Shown here: one piece after another, positions 24,336 to 34,995 of the stretch
How positions within the stretch are numbered: the stretch's first letter is position 1
How the letters are laid out: each line of letters starts with the position of its first letter
Assembly (NCBI GenBank): GCA_010015805.1
Contig: ML978126.1
Span: forward strand, 1,612,001 to 1,676,000
DNA length: 64,000 bases
Origin: Rhizodiscina lignyota
Lineage: Eukaryota > Ascomycota > Dothideomycetes > Aulographales > Rhizodiscinaceae
Direction: 5' to 3'
Position numbers and translations under genes: made by a program
Notes under the pieces: model-generated
Seen by the model: only the letters and a program-made list of their open reading frames with translations
The model's database searches: none
Told to the model about the DNA's origin: nothing

Positions 24336-25431
24336 ATGGCGTTCAAGCCTACGCCGGCCCTCGGATCGCGGGTGGAGGCACGTCTTCGCGGTTGGCGTAC
24401 CCCTGCAGTCAAGATCTTGCGACAGGAGAGCAAGCGGACCGACTCTGTCGTTCTCGATCCCGCGTTCAACCATGTCCCTCAATGGGAGCCGCGGCAGGCT
24501 CTGTCCGTCGAAGAGGCCTACAAGATGATGGGCCTGTCGATGGAAGAGGTGCTGGCCATGCGAGGCGGCACGCGGAGGAAAGTGGAGAGAGAAGACGTCT
24601 TGCCAATGAGCCGGATGCCCGAGCCACGGGACGAGATCCCACAGGTTGAGGATCTGGAGCTGAGCGTTGCAAAGGCTGCGCAGAGGAGACCATGTAAGTA
24701 TTGGGCCTCTCCCGGGATTTCCTGCCTCGACGATCGGTGCTGATCAAGTCTGTCCATTTCTAGCACCAGGACCTTTCCGTCCAGTAGAAGACCGCAGGCT
24801 CTTGCCAATCGCTCAAAAAGTCAACTCAATGCGATATAAACCACCGGCAACATCATATTGGAGACACAGCATCTACGCCTACAACAAGAATACCACCAAG
24901 AACCTTCCTTCAACCACAGTGAACGCAAACAAGCTCATTCGAGCATACTTCAACATGGTCCCCAAAACCGCTTCAACATCTACCGACCCCGCAAGCTCTT
25001 CGAAAGAAGCAGGCCCTGCAGGAATCACGCCAGCGGAGAAGCCAACTGCAACAGAGTCTGCCGCAGAGGCATCCGAGAAGACAGCCAAGAAAGGCCGGAA
25101 GACGATCAAAGACGTCGAAGAGGAAAACCGTCTGAAGCTACAAGAGCACAAGACCTCTGGCTCGCGGATATACGTCTCAGATCGTGGCTATCGGAGCAAG
25201 GGAATGATCAGGCAAGACGTGCTCGGCAAGATTTCAATGCGCATGCAGCCCAAGGGCACATTCCACTATCCGTACCGTGACGTCCAGGCCGCCGCGCCAC
25301 AGATCACGTACAAGCATTACAGAGATGGAGTTGGCATCAGCGTGCATGTACATGAGGGAGTGGAAGAGGAGACGACGAGCAGGAGGCAGCAATCTGGTGC
25401 GGACAAAAGGAAGCAGAAGACGGCACATTGA
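24336..25431 (+). CDS. Nuclear-encoded mitochondrial small-subunit ribosomal protein S3-like (uS3m/Var1 family), N-terminal half
   Basis: Two exons, 24336-24693 and 24764-25431, with a 70-bp intron; 341 residues. From about residue 143 it carries the signature of fungal mitochondrial S3: YKPPA, W..., then SIYAYNKNTTKNLP, NKLIRAYFNM, and after a low-complexity Ala/Ser/Thr/Lys linker RIYVSDRGY (about 254). In filamentous ascomycetes this protein is normally encoded in mitochondrial DNA, often inside the large-rRNA intron (family knowledge). Here the gene is GC-balanced, has a spliceosomal intron and a new 140-residue N terminus rich in Arg and basic or hydroxylated residues, fitting a mitochondrial presequence. 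The C-terminal half of usual S3 (the later RNA-binding domain) is not recognisable; the protein ends in a basic tail. So it is a transferred and rebuilt, possibly split, ribosomal protein. The start is the only ATG in frame before the basic N terminus. Confidence 0.75.
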
Positions 25432-25639
25432 AAACTTGTACATTAAAGATACCCAGACTTGTATAAAAGAAAGACACATGTTTCCAATTCGCACCATGGT
25501 GGGTATGCCATTTAAACAGTCCATACTGCAGCATTTGCTTCTGAAGACCATACACTTCATTATTTCCGCCATTGCAGTTCAATGTTCCTTCCGTATCTAA
25601 TACTACTTTGATTTTTATCGCACTGGAGCGGACGAGAGA

Positions 25640-27059
25640 CACAGTCGAGAGAGGGCACCACTAACCAGCAAGGTGCACGGGATTTAAACAATCTCTTTGT
25701 CTTCGACGAAGAGGACGACCAATATGTCGAAGACGTAAGAGCCAGTGTTGACCTCTGGTGTGAGGAGAATGTGCCGGGAGATTGCGTGCATATAGGTGTA
25801 ACTGTAAGTTGGCAAGGGTTTCGAGAGGGCCTGCAAAGTACAGTGGAACTAATAGGACAGTCCCAGATGATGTTGGAAATGTCCAACCTCTGAGCAGCGG
25901 CGCGCAAAATCCAGATGTTACGAATACGATTGAGGAAGACAACGAAATATCCCATGAAAGCGATAAAGGCCTGGCCCATGGCTCCTCTGCTCTACAAATG
26001 GCGAAGAAGGATAGGAAACATCGCGAGACAACAAGCAACTCATCCAACAGTTCGTTCGGTCAATATGAGCCACGAGCTCGATATGACGTTGCAGAAAACC
26101 CTCCTTGCTCTCAGCCGGCCTCTAGTGCTTCTCGACGCCGGAGTAATCGAGACAGTCTAGCACGTTCTGTCGGCCGTGATGCTAATTCTGAGCGCGTCTT
26201 TCATGCAATGATCAACACGCGATCCTCTTCTGCACAAAGCCCAGATTCAACATCAGCGCCTGTACCAGCAACTGCAGCGCTCAACCGCGACAGGCTGAAT
26301 TTATTTCTCTGAGACATTCAAGCCAAAGCCAACAAGCGGAATCGTTATCTCCATCTCAGCCTCCTGACAGAAACTCCGACTCCAATGAATTCAGAGATCA
26401 GGTCACACAAACAACACCATTTGCGACTAGCCAAGCCGGGAATTCTCGTCCGCTACTGCCTCTACCACCTTCGAATCCCGTTGCCTCGAATTACGCTTGA
26501 AGACCAACTCCGAGAAATTATCAACGAGAATGATGACAATACTTCACCAAAGCCTTCTCAACGCGCTCTGTTCTACAATGATAATCCCACGCAGGGCTCA
26601 TTAAGTAACTATGAAGATTCATTTCACAGCCATTGGAATGCTCACCGTCCGCAACAGGAACATCTGAACCTCCAACCACCAAGAACTCGGCCAGCCAGTC
26701 CTGTCGCAGTATCACCAGAACCAACGAACATCGTCCCTGCTGCTGGGCCACCCTTCGGAGGTCCCCTCCATTTCGAGGGCGATAATACTCGTATGCACCA
26801 ACACGGCCGTACCGAAAGGACTCCTTCACAGCTCAGGACTAGCTCTGTGCAGACTGCAGAGGATTGCATCGGATGCCAGGAAAGGGCTGACATCCCCTCA
26901 CGCCCTAGTGACAACATACCCTCGTCGCCAGAATCCTCCCTCGAGCAAGCCCCGACAGATCCCATCCATTTCCAGCGTAATGCTACAGCACAAGACGAAC
27001 AACGTCCAACCTACACGCAAGCATCGAACGCTTCCAGGCGTAAAAGAGGGGGTAGATGA
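25640..27059 (+). CDS. Possible orphan gene, low-complexity Ser/Pro/Gln-rich, frames disrupted
   Basis: A run of open frames with shared composition (Ser, Pro, Gln, Asn, Arg) spans the region. An acidic stretch at about 25685-25800 (DEEDDQYVED) ends near GTGTAA or GTAAGT donors. One frame then runs to a stop at 26310-26312, a second frame carries the same composition from about 26270 to 26500, and the first frame resumes from about 26505 to a stop at 27059 with DQLREIINEN. The two frame changes could be unrecognised introns, sequence errors or decay. I found no convincing start codon and no domain. Confidence 0.35.
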
Positions 27060-27993
27060 CCTCCCCTCAGGGGCCCCAACATAACTTACAGCGCTTCCAT
27101 ACGAGCAGCCAATGAGGGTTCGAAGGATATAGGGTTTAGCAGGTACTATAGTTGTGGATCATACACTGGAAGAGAAATGGTAAGGATGACTATATCGGAA
27201 GATGCTGAGCTTGAGACTGTCTGGCGGATGATTGACTAAGGCATTTCGTTTTGGAAGATAGGAGATGGTGCAATGGAGTGGTTTCACAGTTCCTTAAGAA
27301 CATCATCTGGGTTGCGCGAGGATAGAGGCAAACTGCAAGAGATTTGGGTGATTTAATATGATGTAGTAGTGGGTATACTGTTTGGATCCTTTTTTAGCCG
27401 TTAATTTCATCGTCAACTCTTTCAGAGAACTCCGCGCCATTGGATGGTCCTTCACTATATACATATCTTAACAGATGCTTGTACCAATCACTGCTGCTAT
27501 TGCTTCTTCCATTTAATGAGATCATTTCGACTATTGCCAGCTCGTCTTATCCGGAGCTGACGCTAATGGAAGGACACTTACTGTGCTGGATAATCTTCGA
27601 ACTGTACAGAGTTGAGAATTAAGATGAATCGGAAAGACTCGAGACTAGTGCATCTAGCTACTTCTACGCAGCAAGCATGTACAATAATTGGAACTGTTGC
27701 TGCTGAGCTAGATGCTATACTTTCCATGGACGTCTCACTTGCTCCTTCGTTGTAGCGCGCCTTGAATCGCGGAGATTCTTTCTACAGCGATTGTCACGTC
27801 TTGTCCATCTTTACAGAAACGTGTGCTCGGGTCTATGAAGCGAGGCATATTTCCAGATCTACGGGTAATCAGTCTTCTGACTTTCTGCCTCGTAGCTAGC
27901 ACCCAACACCACCAGCCAAAAAAAAAAAACACCAAACAAAACATCACGATCGGCAACCTCCACGAAACAACAACTTTCAATAGTAGCTCAGCC
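27060..27993. other. Intergenic region with a poly-A tract
   Basis: No gene supported. A homopolymer run of A at about 27918-27928 and A/C-rich leader precede the next gene. A minus-strand frame here is hydrophobic only because it reads this tract backwards. Confidence 0.45.
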
Positions 27994-28616
27994 ATGCCGC
28001 GTCACCTTACTACACAAAGCAAAGACAATGGAGATTTTCCCCGTCGTCGGTGGATTGGCAAAGCTTTGCACTGGTTGAAAAAGCTCAAGAGGAAAAAGGT
28101 AAGCTCACATTGAACTCGGGTAATGTGTGATTCCAATACCAAAACTTACTGAAATCTGAAAAGTCTGACCAAAACTTGAAAGCCGGCTTCACCAAGCCAT
28201 ACGATCAGCCGACTACCCAGCCTCCACAGCGAGAAGACACTGACACCAGCCCTTTCCCCCCAAACGCCTCCCAGGCGAGCAACTTGTTCGAGAGAAGACA
28301 GGGGGATCATTTCGGCCATCGAGGAACTACCAGCATGGAAAATGCGGTCACATATATGGCCAGACAAGTCGCCGCAGGAAATGAGAGGCTCGCGGCGGCG
28401 CTCGCAGATGCGACCACAGGGTGGAGTGGACGACCATATGGTCCCACGAACATGGGTCCGTCCAGCTGCTACGGTCTCCTGATGCAGCTGCATCGCGACC
28501 AGTCGGAAGTTCATCGAGTAGAGGATGATACTTACGCGCCTTTGACACCAGCAGCATCGGCAGTATCACAGCGATCTGTGCTTGAGCGCAGACAGAGTGG
28601 CGGGTCAAAGGGCTAG
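27994..28616 (+). CDS. Small basic unknown protein
   Basis: Two exons, 27994-28098 and 28164-28616, with a 65-bp intron (GTAAGC to AAAAG); 185 residues. The first exon encodes a Lys/Arg-rich N terminus (RRRWIGKALHWLKKLKRKK) that could form an amphipathic or nucleic-acid-binding helix. The second encodes a Pro/Gln/Ser-rich part, then AVTYMARQVAAGNERLAAAL as a helix, and a polar C terminus. ATG is preceded by CAGCC, acceptable context. No family is recognised. It looks like a lineage-specific gene. Confidence 0.6.
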
Positions 28617-29345
28617 GTGGGTGTGAAGAGCAAGCAAGAGGCAGGAGGGGATCTCGAAGTCCGACCAACGAGTATTCCTTTGACTCTGCAGAGCAGTGGA
28701 ATGTGCTCTGAGAGCATATGAATCCTTGGGAGAGCAGGCAGTTTAGACAAGCAAGGAGCTGTCATAGCACGGCTTAGAATCGTCGAGGGGACAGGACGAG
28801 TGAAGTCATCAGCCAAGATAGACTACAAACATTGAAGCACAAGATTGCCTCCAAATACAGCCGAAAGCAGATATCTGCAAACTTTCAGTAGCGGTTCCGA
28901 TTGTTTTGAAGGATAGAAGTGACTGCCATCATACCAATTCAACGGCCATCCCCTCCCAATTCCTCTTGAGCCTCAAGACGATGAATCTCCTCCTCAAACC
29001 CAAGCTTGAAGCAGCTTTTCACTTCTAATGTCTCCAAGTCTTCAAGTAGATGTCAGACAGGCACGGTCGCTAGACAGCTGCCCACATGCCGGCGTCTTAG
29101 GCAGACAGCTCAACCTGCGGACCGATTACGCCATTGTTTACCCGACGCCTATTTAAACTCTTCTCACCTCCTCCTCCCTTCTTCTTCCTTCAAGCTCACA
29201 AAAAGAGAACCTCTCTTCACCGAAATTCTCAAACCCCTTTACAAACTCTCACTTCACAAGCCTTCACAAGCTTACACCAGCTCCTCCTCACCAATCCTTC
29301 CTCTTCAGTTCACTTTATGTCGGCTCGAGAGTCTTGAACAACACC
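28617..29345. promoter_or_regulatory. Promoter-like region upstream of the hairpin reading frame
   Basis: TATTTAAA at about 29150 is followed by a long CT-rich stretch and a C/A-rich leader to about 29340, then an ATG in strong context (ACACCATGG at 29346). This is how fungal promoters and 5' leaders look, so a transcript probably starts near 29170-29220. Confidence 0.5.
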
Positions 29346-29564
29346 ATGGACGCCTTCAACTCGAACCACTTGGTAGCACATGTGTCAAAGATATATTTGG
29401 GGTCAAATTTCAGATTCAAAGGGAGGTCTGTTCAACAGCTCCTTGCGACTTTGAAAGTTGACCCTGAATATGTCTTTGACACATGTGCTACTTACAAACA
29501 CACTCTGCGGGAGCTTTCTTTCGAAGCATTCCCACTGCAAGAGCATCACGTCGGTTTGGCCTGA
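29346..29564 (+). CDS. Small reading frame containing a long hairpin
   Basis: ATG at 29346 has good context and follows a promoter-like leader. The frame gives 72 residues, MDAFNSNHLV to LQEHHVGLA. Much of it lies within the inverted repeat at 29373-29491, so the middle of the protein is dictated by a palindrome and may not be functional. A second frame, open to 29800 (FGLIIRRGSIKVSRDVF and onward), looks more protein-like. It may be the original gene body behind an inserted foldback element, or the second exon of a spliced gene. No family recognised. Confidence 0.35.
   Translation: MDAFNSNHLVAHVSKIYLGSNFRFKGRSVQQLLATLKVDPEYVFDTCATYKHTLRELSFEAFPLQEHHVGLA
29373..29491. repeat. Long imperfect inverted repeat (foldback / hairpin RNA candidate)
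   Basis: The outer 40 nt at each end are inverted copies: GTAGCACATGTGTCAAAGA at the left is exact in reverse complement at the right, and I count 36 matches in 40. A 39-nt centre also pairs partly. Transcribed RNA would fold into a stem of about 40 bp. It could be a small MITE-like element or a small-RNA precursor. I see no clear target-site duplication. Confidence 0.75.
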
Positions 29565-30312
29565 TCATTCGCCGAGGTTCCATCAAGGTCTCGCGCGATG
29601 TCTTCATCCCACACATCTATTTCACGTATCTCGATTTGGTTTCCGGGTACTACCCGTTGGAAAGAGGAGGATGCCCAGAAGTGGACTCGCACCTTCTCGT
29701 GGTGCTGGGCGTCAGTACTCCTGTCGGGCTTGCTGTCCCGCACAGGAGGAAGCTAAGACGAGTCCTGTTCGTGCTTGGTTGGCTTGCATGTCTCAGATAG
29801 CTTAGATAGGAATATACTCAATTCTTTCACAACACCTCACTGTGCTGCTTCCATCAATGACTTCCTTGTGAGCTTGGCCATGTTGACTTGCGTTCGGGCC
29901 CGAGTAGTGAATTCATCTCACAAGGCACCAAGGGCCACGCAACCTCAACCTACCCAAACAGTCGTGCCTTCCGATCGAAGCATCATGCTCATGTAAGAAA
30001 ATGTAGTCGTAATTGAACATGCAGATACTTCGTTACAAGTACACAGCCTCGCGGGTGAAATATTGCTGACTCCGCTCGATGTTGTCTGTGGGTTGGCAAT
30101 CGGTCAACCCAATTGCCGCGAAGCCTGCAGCACAAAACGCCATGGATATCAAGTCGTTCCACAAAATGCTCCGCACCTAAACAGCAAGCAGGCCCATATG
30201 CGTAAGAGAGATCGTATCCGTTTCCACATACTCCACCATCTTCGCCAAGCATCCAGCCTCTCGGCCGTACCGGCTCCACTCCATCTCCGCACTCCAAACC
30301 AACCCCCTCATA
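29565..30312. other. Region between hairpin frame and small minus-strand gene
   Basis: An open plus-strand frame continues to about 29800 (see hairpin frame). Beyond that, frames on both strands overlap and none is convincing. It includes the 3' side of the minus-strand gene at 30313. Confidence 0.35.
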
Positions 30313-30663
30313 CTACGCCGCCTTACTAACAGTCCTCTTCAGACGATCCCGCAGGCGATTCGGCTTATCGCTCGTCTTCTGCCTGCGCAGCTCCTTGCGC
30401 GTCAACTTCTCGTGGTTGACGTCCTTCTCGCCCTCCCCATCTGAGTCGCTCTCGTCGACGAGATGGCACAGACGATCCGCGACGCTGTTCTCGTGTCCTG
30501 ATATCTCGTGCGTCCGCATTGGCGACAGATCTGTCATGTCCTCGGCGTCTGTTGGGGAGAGTTCGGTGGTGTGGAGGTCGTGGTTTTGCTTCGCGGCAGC
30601 GTCTGAGGCGGAGGCTTTGGGTGTGGCGTCACCGGCTGTGTTGTGAATTCCTGTGTCGGCCAT
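30313..30663 (-). CDS. Small acidic-then-basic unknown protein
   Basis: Single exon, 116 residues, ATG in strong context (CCACCATGG on the minus strand). The N-terminal two thirds are polar and acidic (DESDSDGEGEKD). The C-terminal 35 residues are strongly basic (KLTRKELRRQKTSDK, LRDRLKRTVSK), a layout seen in nucleic-acid or chromatin-associated small proteins. No domain is recognised and no membrane segment is present. Its promoter faces the 30.7-31.1 kb region. Confidence 0.6.
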   Translation of the reverse strand: MADTGIHNTAGDATPKASASDAAAKQNHDLHTTELSPTDAEDMTDLSPMRTHEISGHENSVADRLCHLVDESDSDGEGEKDVNHEKLTRKELRRQKTSDKPNRLRDRLKRTVSKAA

Positions 30664-32138
30664 GGTGGTTTATGAGAGGAATTGAAGCCCCGAGGGTTCG
30701 CTCTGAGGCAATGGTTTGGAGTAGAGTCCGAAGCTGGAGGTGATTTGCGAGGCTGGAATGTAGTTTGAAACAACGGCGCAAGCACGTAACTGATCTTGTG
30801 AAGTTCTTAACCCTTGATTGAGAGAGTGAGAATTGTTATCAACGTGATATTTGGTCACTGTATGAGCACACTTCGGTCAACTCGGTTCACAATGGCGCTG
30901 GACAGAATGGAGTAACAGGAGCGGATCGACCTACCTTTAAATCCTGCCAGCGGCGGGAAGAGAGCTTCCGACAAGGGCCTTCAGTGTGTCAAACGTAGTA
31001 TGGCAACTCAAATTCGTCTCTAAAAAGAGATGCTGCTGAGGTAAGAGCAATTGAGGTGTGCTAGAGTTCCACGAGACGGTTGAAATAGAGTTGGGCCAGC
31101 GCTTCTTTAAGGCCAGTAGCCGCGTCTGGGGTGGGCCTCACGCGATCCACGAGCGGTGCGTAAGGAAAGTATGACACTTGCCCAGATCGGCTTCCTCGGG
31201 CGTCGTCAGCTGTCCATGCCGCGCGCTGCGCCAATGGGCAGCCAAGAGGGAGCCGTCCTCGCGTTGCTCGCCTGAGTGCTGGCTGCGCCTCTTCGTGGAA
31301 GTCGACTGCCGCGGCGACGATGAGGATTCCACATTCTTGGTGAGTAAGTGCAGCAGTAGCGGACTCTGGTATCAGTAAGCGTCGAATGCGCGTCGTGCGT
31401 GAGACGAACGAGACCCTGGCGATCGAGGTGGAAGCGGGGCAAGAGGCGAGAAGGCGGCGAGAAGCGTGCGAACGAGGGGGACGGCCACAGGGCTATCGTC
31501 TTGGCCCGAAGGAGCGGATTCCTTGCATGAGTACGTCGGCGGCTTTGTTAGTACGCTATCTCATTGGTGGAAATCCGCCGTATAGTCTGATTGGTAGCGT
31601 AACGTGCCGTTTTCTGAATCTGGTGCCGGATGCTCCGGAAAGGGAAAAGAATAGAAGCTGGCCTCTGAATGTAGCTGTACCAGGGATGCACAGGGGCACA
31701 GCGGTTTCGTAGTTTCTTGCGAGCGCACGAGATCTCCTTTCCCTGACAACGAGAAGCAAATCTTCTAAGATATGCTCAGTAAGCTGCTCCCTAACGATTG
31801 GACGTCGAATGTGAACTCACCATTACGCGGGAGCGTCTTGCAAATGGTAAACGCAGCTACAATAAAGCGGCATTGTAGAACTTGTAGAGACAAAAGAATG
31901 TCTGCTCACAAGAAGAAAGGGAATGTTGACGTTCGCCGGTGTTGACGACAGGGAGGCCGTCTTGAGCTGCCCGTTCTGCCCAAGCAGCCACCGCAAGGCA
32001 GGCGCAAACAATAGAGAGCAAACCATGACAATGGAGCTGAAATAGAAATAACGTTTCCCATTGCCGGATACTTACTCCAATCCCAATCTTTCCATATACA
32101 GCCCAAATCCCTTCCAAATCCTCTACCACATATCCAAA
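30664..32138. other. Intergenic region, 1.5 kb
   Basis: No gene can be supported. Open frames around 31.1-31.8 kb on both strands are mutually overlapping and Arg-rich, as expected from GC-rich noncoding sequence. The last 70 bp are an AC-rich leader to the PHD gene. Confidence 0.4.
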
Positions 32139-32741
32139 ATGCCACCCAAGCAGAAGCAACACCCTTCCGCCCGCGGCATCGTGCCAGTAAAGCCCTGGCT
32201 CTCAGCAGGCTCTTCAAGCAAAGAAGAGGAATGTCAAATCGATCTGGAGCCTGGCGATGTGGCTCTACAAATCCAACTTCCCAGTGGCACCGCATCACCA
32301 ACTCCCTCGCAGCAGAAGGCCGCTGCCTGCTTTGCCGGGCTTCCAGCAGAGGTCCAACTCGCCCTTCAACACGACAGCGCCGATGAACTCAACAGAGCCT
32401 TGGTGCGCCTTTCCATCAAACAGGTCGAGACGCTGCTGGTCGCGATGATGGAAGTGGAAATCCTGTTGATTCGCTGGGCGGGAAACCTCTTGAACGTCGA
32501 GGACGTACCGATGGTGTTGGTGCGGAAGGAGAGGTGGTGTGTCTGCAGAGGATCGGAGGACGAGGACATCGGCATGATTTGCTGCGACGAGGCGAGGTGC
32601 AAGATACACTGGTTCCATTACGGGTGCGTTGGCTTGACGGAGGAACCTGGCAAATCGAATGTACCAAAGGGCAAGGCCAAGTGGTTGTGCGACGCGTGCA
32701 AGGCAATGGGGGACAGGCAGTGGAGGGAGCGGTCAGCTTGA
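32139..32741 (+). CDS. PHD-finger protein, ING-like zinc finger
   Basis: Intronless, 200 residues, ATG at 32139 after CCAAA. The N terminus is basic (MPPKQKQHPSARG), the middle helical (LPAEVQLALQHDSADELNRA and a following hydrophobic helix). The C-terminal third is a C4HC3 PHD finger, about residues 133-187: CVC, then CC and a further Cys, WFHYGCVGL, and WLCDAC. The Trp-Phe-His triplet and CVGL order resemble the ING family finger that reads methylated histone H3 Lys4. The aromatic cage is only partly evident, so ligand binding is inferred. It probably acts in the nucleus in a histone-modifying complex, but the full ING N-terminal domain is not obvious. Confidence 0.85.
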   Translation: MPPKQKQHPSARGIVPVKPWLSAGSSSKEEECQIDLEPGDVALQIQLPSGTASPTPSQQKAAACFAGLPAEVQLALQHDSADELNRALVRLSIKQVETLLVAMMEVEILLIRWAGNLLNVEDVPMVLVRKERWCVCRGSEDEDIGMICCDEARCKIHWFHYGCVGLTEEPGKSNVPKGKAKWLCDACKAMGDRQWRERSA

Positions 32742-34995
32742 GTCAGTTTCAGCAGAGCGAAGAGTTCATGGAGTCATTCAGATCAAGAACCGAGTAATTT
32801 GTTCTACATACAAGCAAGGTGTTCTACAAAATGGATGTCTCTCGCATTGGTGACGCCCTTCTCTTTTATTTGGAGCAGGCGGGTATTGTTCTTTGTTTGA
32901 TGCAAGACTTTTAATCTGGGGACGAAGATTTCCAAGTGGTACCATTACACAAGGTAGACATGGTTCTTGTTTCCCGTTAGTTGAAGAAAGAAGAAGGGTT
33001 CTTGTCCGGGAGTTGTTTTTATAGACCTCTGGCTGACTCAGCTTTGTTGAAATCGAAGGCTGCACGTGCAAGTGTCTGATTCAGTGCGCGTAAAGACGGC
33101 TAAGAAAATAGCATAATACTGATTCATGAAAGTGCAATGCACTCCAAACCGTTCAGGGAGGTTGACCATCTCGATGCAATACGTCCACGCCAACCTCAGT
33201 CATTTACAGCATGTGAAAATATAAATCCATTCTTGTCTGCTATCACCATCTATTGACGAATTGGCCAGCTGGAGTTGAGATTTCTCGGTGGTTCCAGAAC
33301 TTCCCAAGGCGCACAGGATACGTAGATATATGCTACAGTATATCGATGGGCTTGAGGAGTTAAACTAAATGGTAAGTATATCAATCCGTTTTATCCACAC
33401 AAAAGTAAAATTCCCGGCAAGATTTATCAGCTAGAGAGTGCTAAAACCGTCCCCGAAACCAAGAATCGGCAGCCTCCTGCTTCAAATTCGGAGTCCATCA
33501 CCCGATTCCTTCGACCCATCGCTTTCATACCAGATTTTCTCCTCCAAGATACTCATGCGGCGCATCAGCTTCTACAATGAGTACAATAATCTCTCCTTCT
33601 TCATGAAAAGAGGGGAGATAGTCGCTTTCATTGGCAAGACAGGCACACATGCTGCCACGACGACACTGCTTCCCGCGTACAACCAGCAATTCTCAAGAGT
33701 ATCGAAACTCGCAAGTTGAATTGATTGCACGCGACAAACTTTAGGAGCATGCGCTGTCGACAGCAAGACCTGCGTCGGCTTTTGATGGATAACCTTGCGC
33801 GGCTCGAGTCTGGATGCGGTTTGAGCCTTGAGGGGCCTGCATTCTCTGCTTTGGACTCAATTCACCTATATGAATGAGGCGATGGGGTAAGCAATGGTCT
33901 TCAAAGCCTCGACAGGTCACGGCCATTTCAATCCTTCTCAGAGTACAGGTGTCGCTTGCATTTCAGGCAAGAAGATGCAGGTAGCCAAATCGCGCCCCAT
34001 GCCACGACTAGACTCCTTTACGAATACATAGCAATCCTCAGAGCTGATAAGTCCAATCAGGACTCTGTCCCTGTAAATTGAAAGTATATTTGTATTCTGT
34101 TCGTGTTGAGAATGGCGCGATGGGCTTGCTTTGCGCCCGAGCGGAGCGGAGAAGCCAAGAGAGCCATTTGAACAATCCCATGGCCGTCGAGAGCATCAAG
34201 AGTCCCGACTGTTCTTTAGCAATCGAAGAGCGCTCTAAATTAAGAATTTAATTTCAGTTGCCATGAGATACTACAACTCTCTATCGCTGCAATGCGATTG
34301 AGCAGTCTTCGCCGACCGCAGTTGAAAGGGGCGCTCGACGCTCCTTGTTGTTGCATGATCCACGCGTGAGTCGCAAACAACAAACCGTGAGAGGCCTTAA
34401 GGTGAAAGAGCAGCAGTCTAATACCACAGATTGATGTTGATAATGCACAGAGGTTTCCTTCAATGAGTCACTTTTCAATGCAGAAGCGCAGCATGAAGCC
34501 GGGAAGCGACTTAAAATCCATGCACGGAGCCTCGTCTGAAAGGTTGTTTGACCATTGCACGGGTTGGGCAGTTGACAATAGCAATTATCACTCAGCACAG
34601 TCACAATGAAACTGCAGCAGAAGGCACAGGTTGTTATCCAACAAGTATCCAATGTGAAAATTTATCTAACAGATGATGTAGCTATGACAGGTGGCCGAAG
34701 ATGGCCAAACATCTGGCAACTCCAAGAAGGCAAGAAGACATCAAGACGACATCGAGGAGACAGCAACAAACATCAAGGAGATGTCGACAAATATGAAGAA
34801 GACCTCCAACAAATACCCCGAAGACTTCCTAGAATATCACCGGCACATACTAGAACGACCTCCAACAAACCTGAAGACAACACCTGACAAAGATCGGAGG
34901 GACATTGCGGAACCATCGAACAACCTCGAATAAACATGAAAACAAAGCATCAAACAAATATGAAAAGATGACAAAAGGTAGCAGTATCCAACAAA
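32742..34995. other. Gene-poor region with A/C-rich low-complexity stretch
   Basis: No supported gene. 33.4-33.7 kb has a frame weakly reminiscent of an ABC nucleotide-binding segment (rejected below). 34.7-34.99 kb is low-complexity, with loosely repeated phrases such as CCTCCAACAAA and GAAGAC and two overlapping hydrophilic open frames. The sequence seems noncoding or degenerate. Confidence 0.4.

Noticed and set aside
27735-27995. Minus-strand frame with a Phe/Trp membrane-like segment
   Set aside because: The hydrophobic run is the reverse of an A-rich tract in the leader of the plus-strand gene at 27994.
33438-33719. Frame containing EIVAFIGKTG, resembling an ABC-transporter Walker A region
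   Set aside because: The match is only about ten residues, the GKS/T core is absent, there is no ATG near the start, and neighbours show no ABC features.
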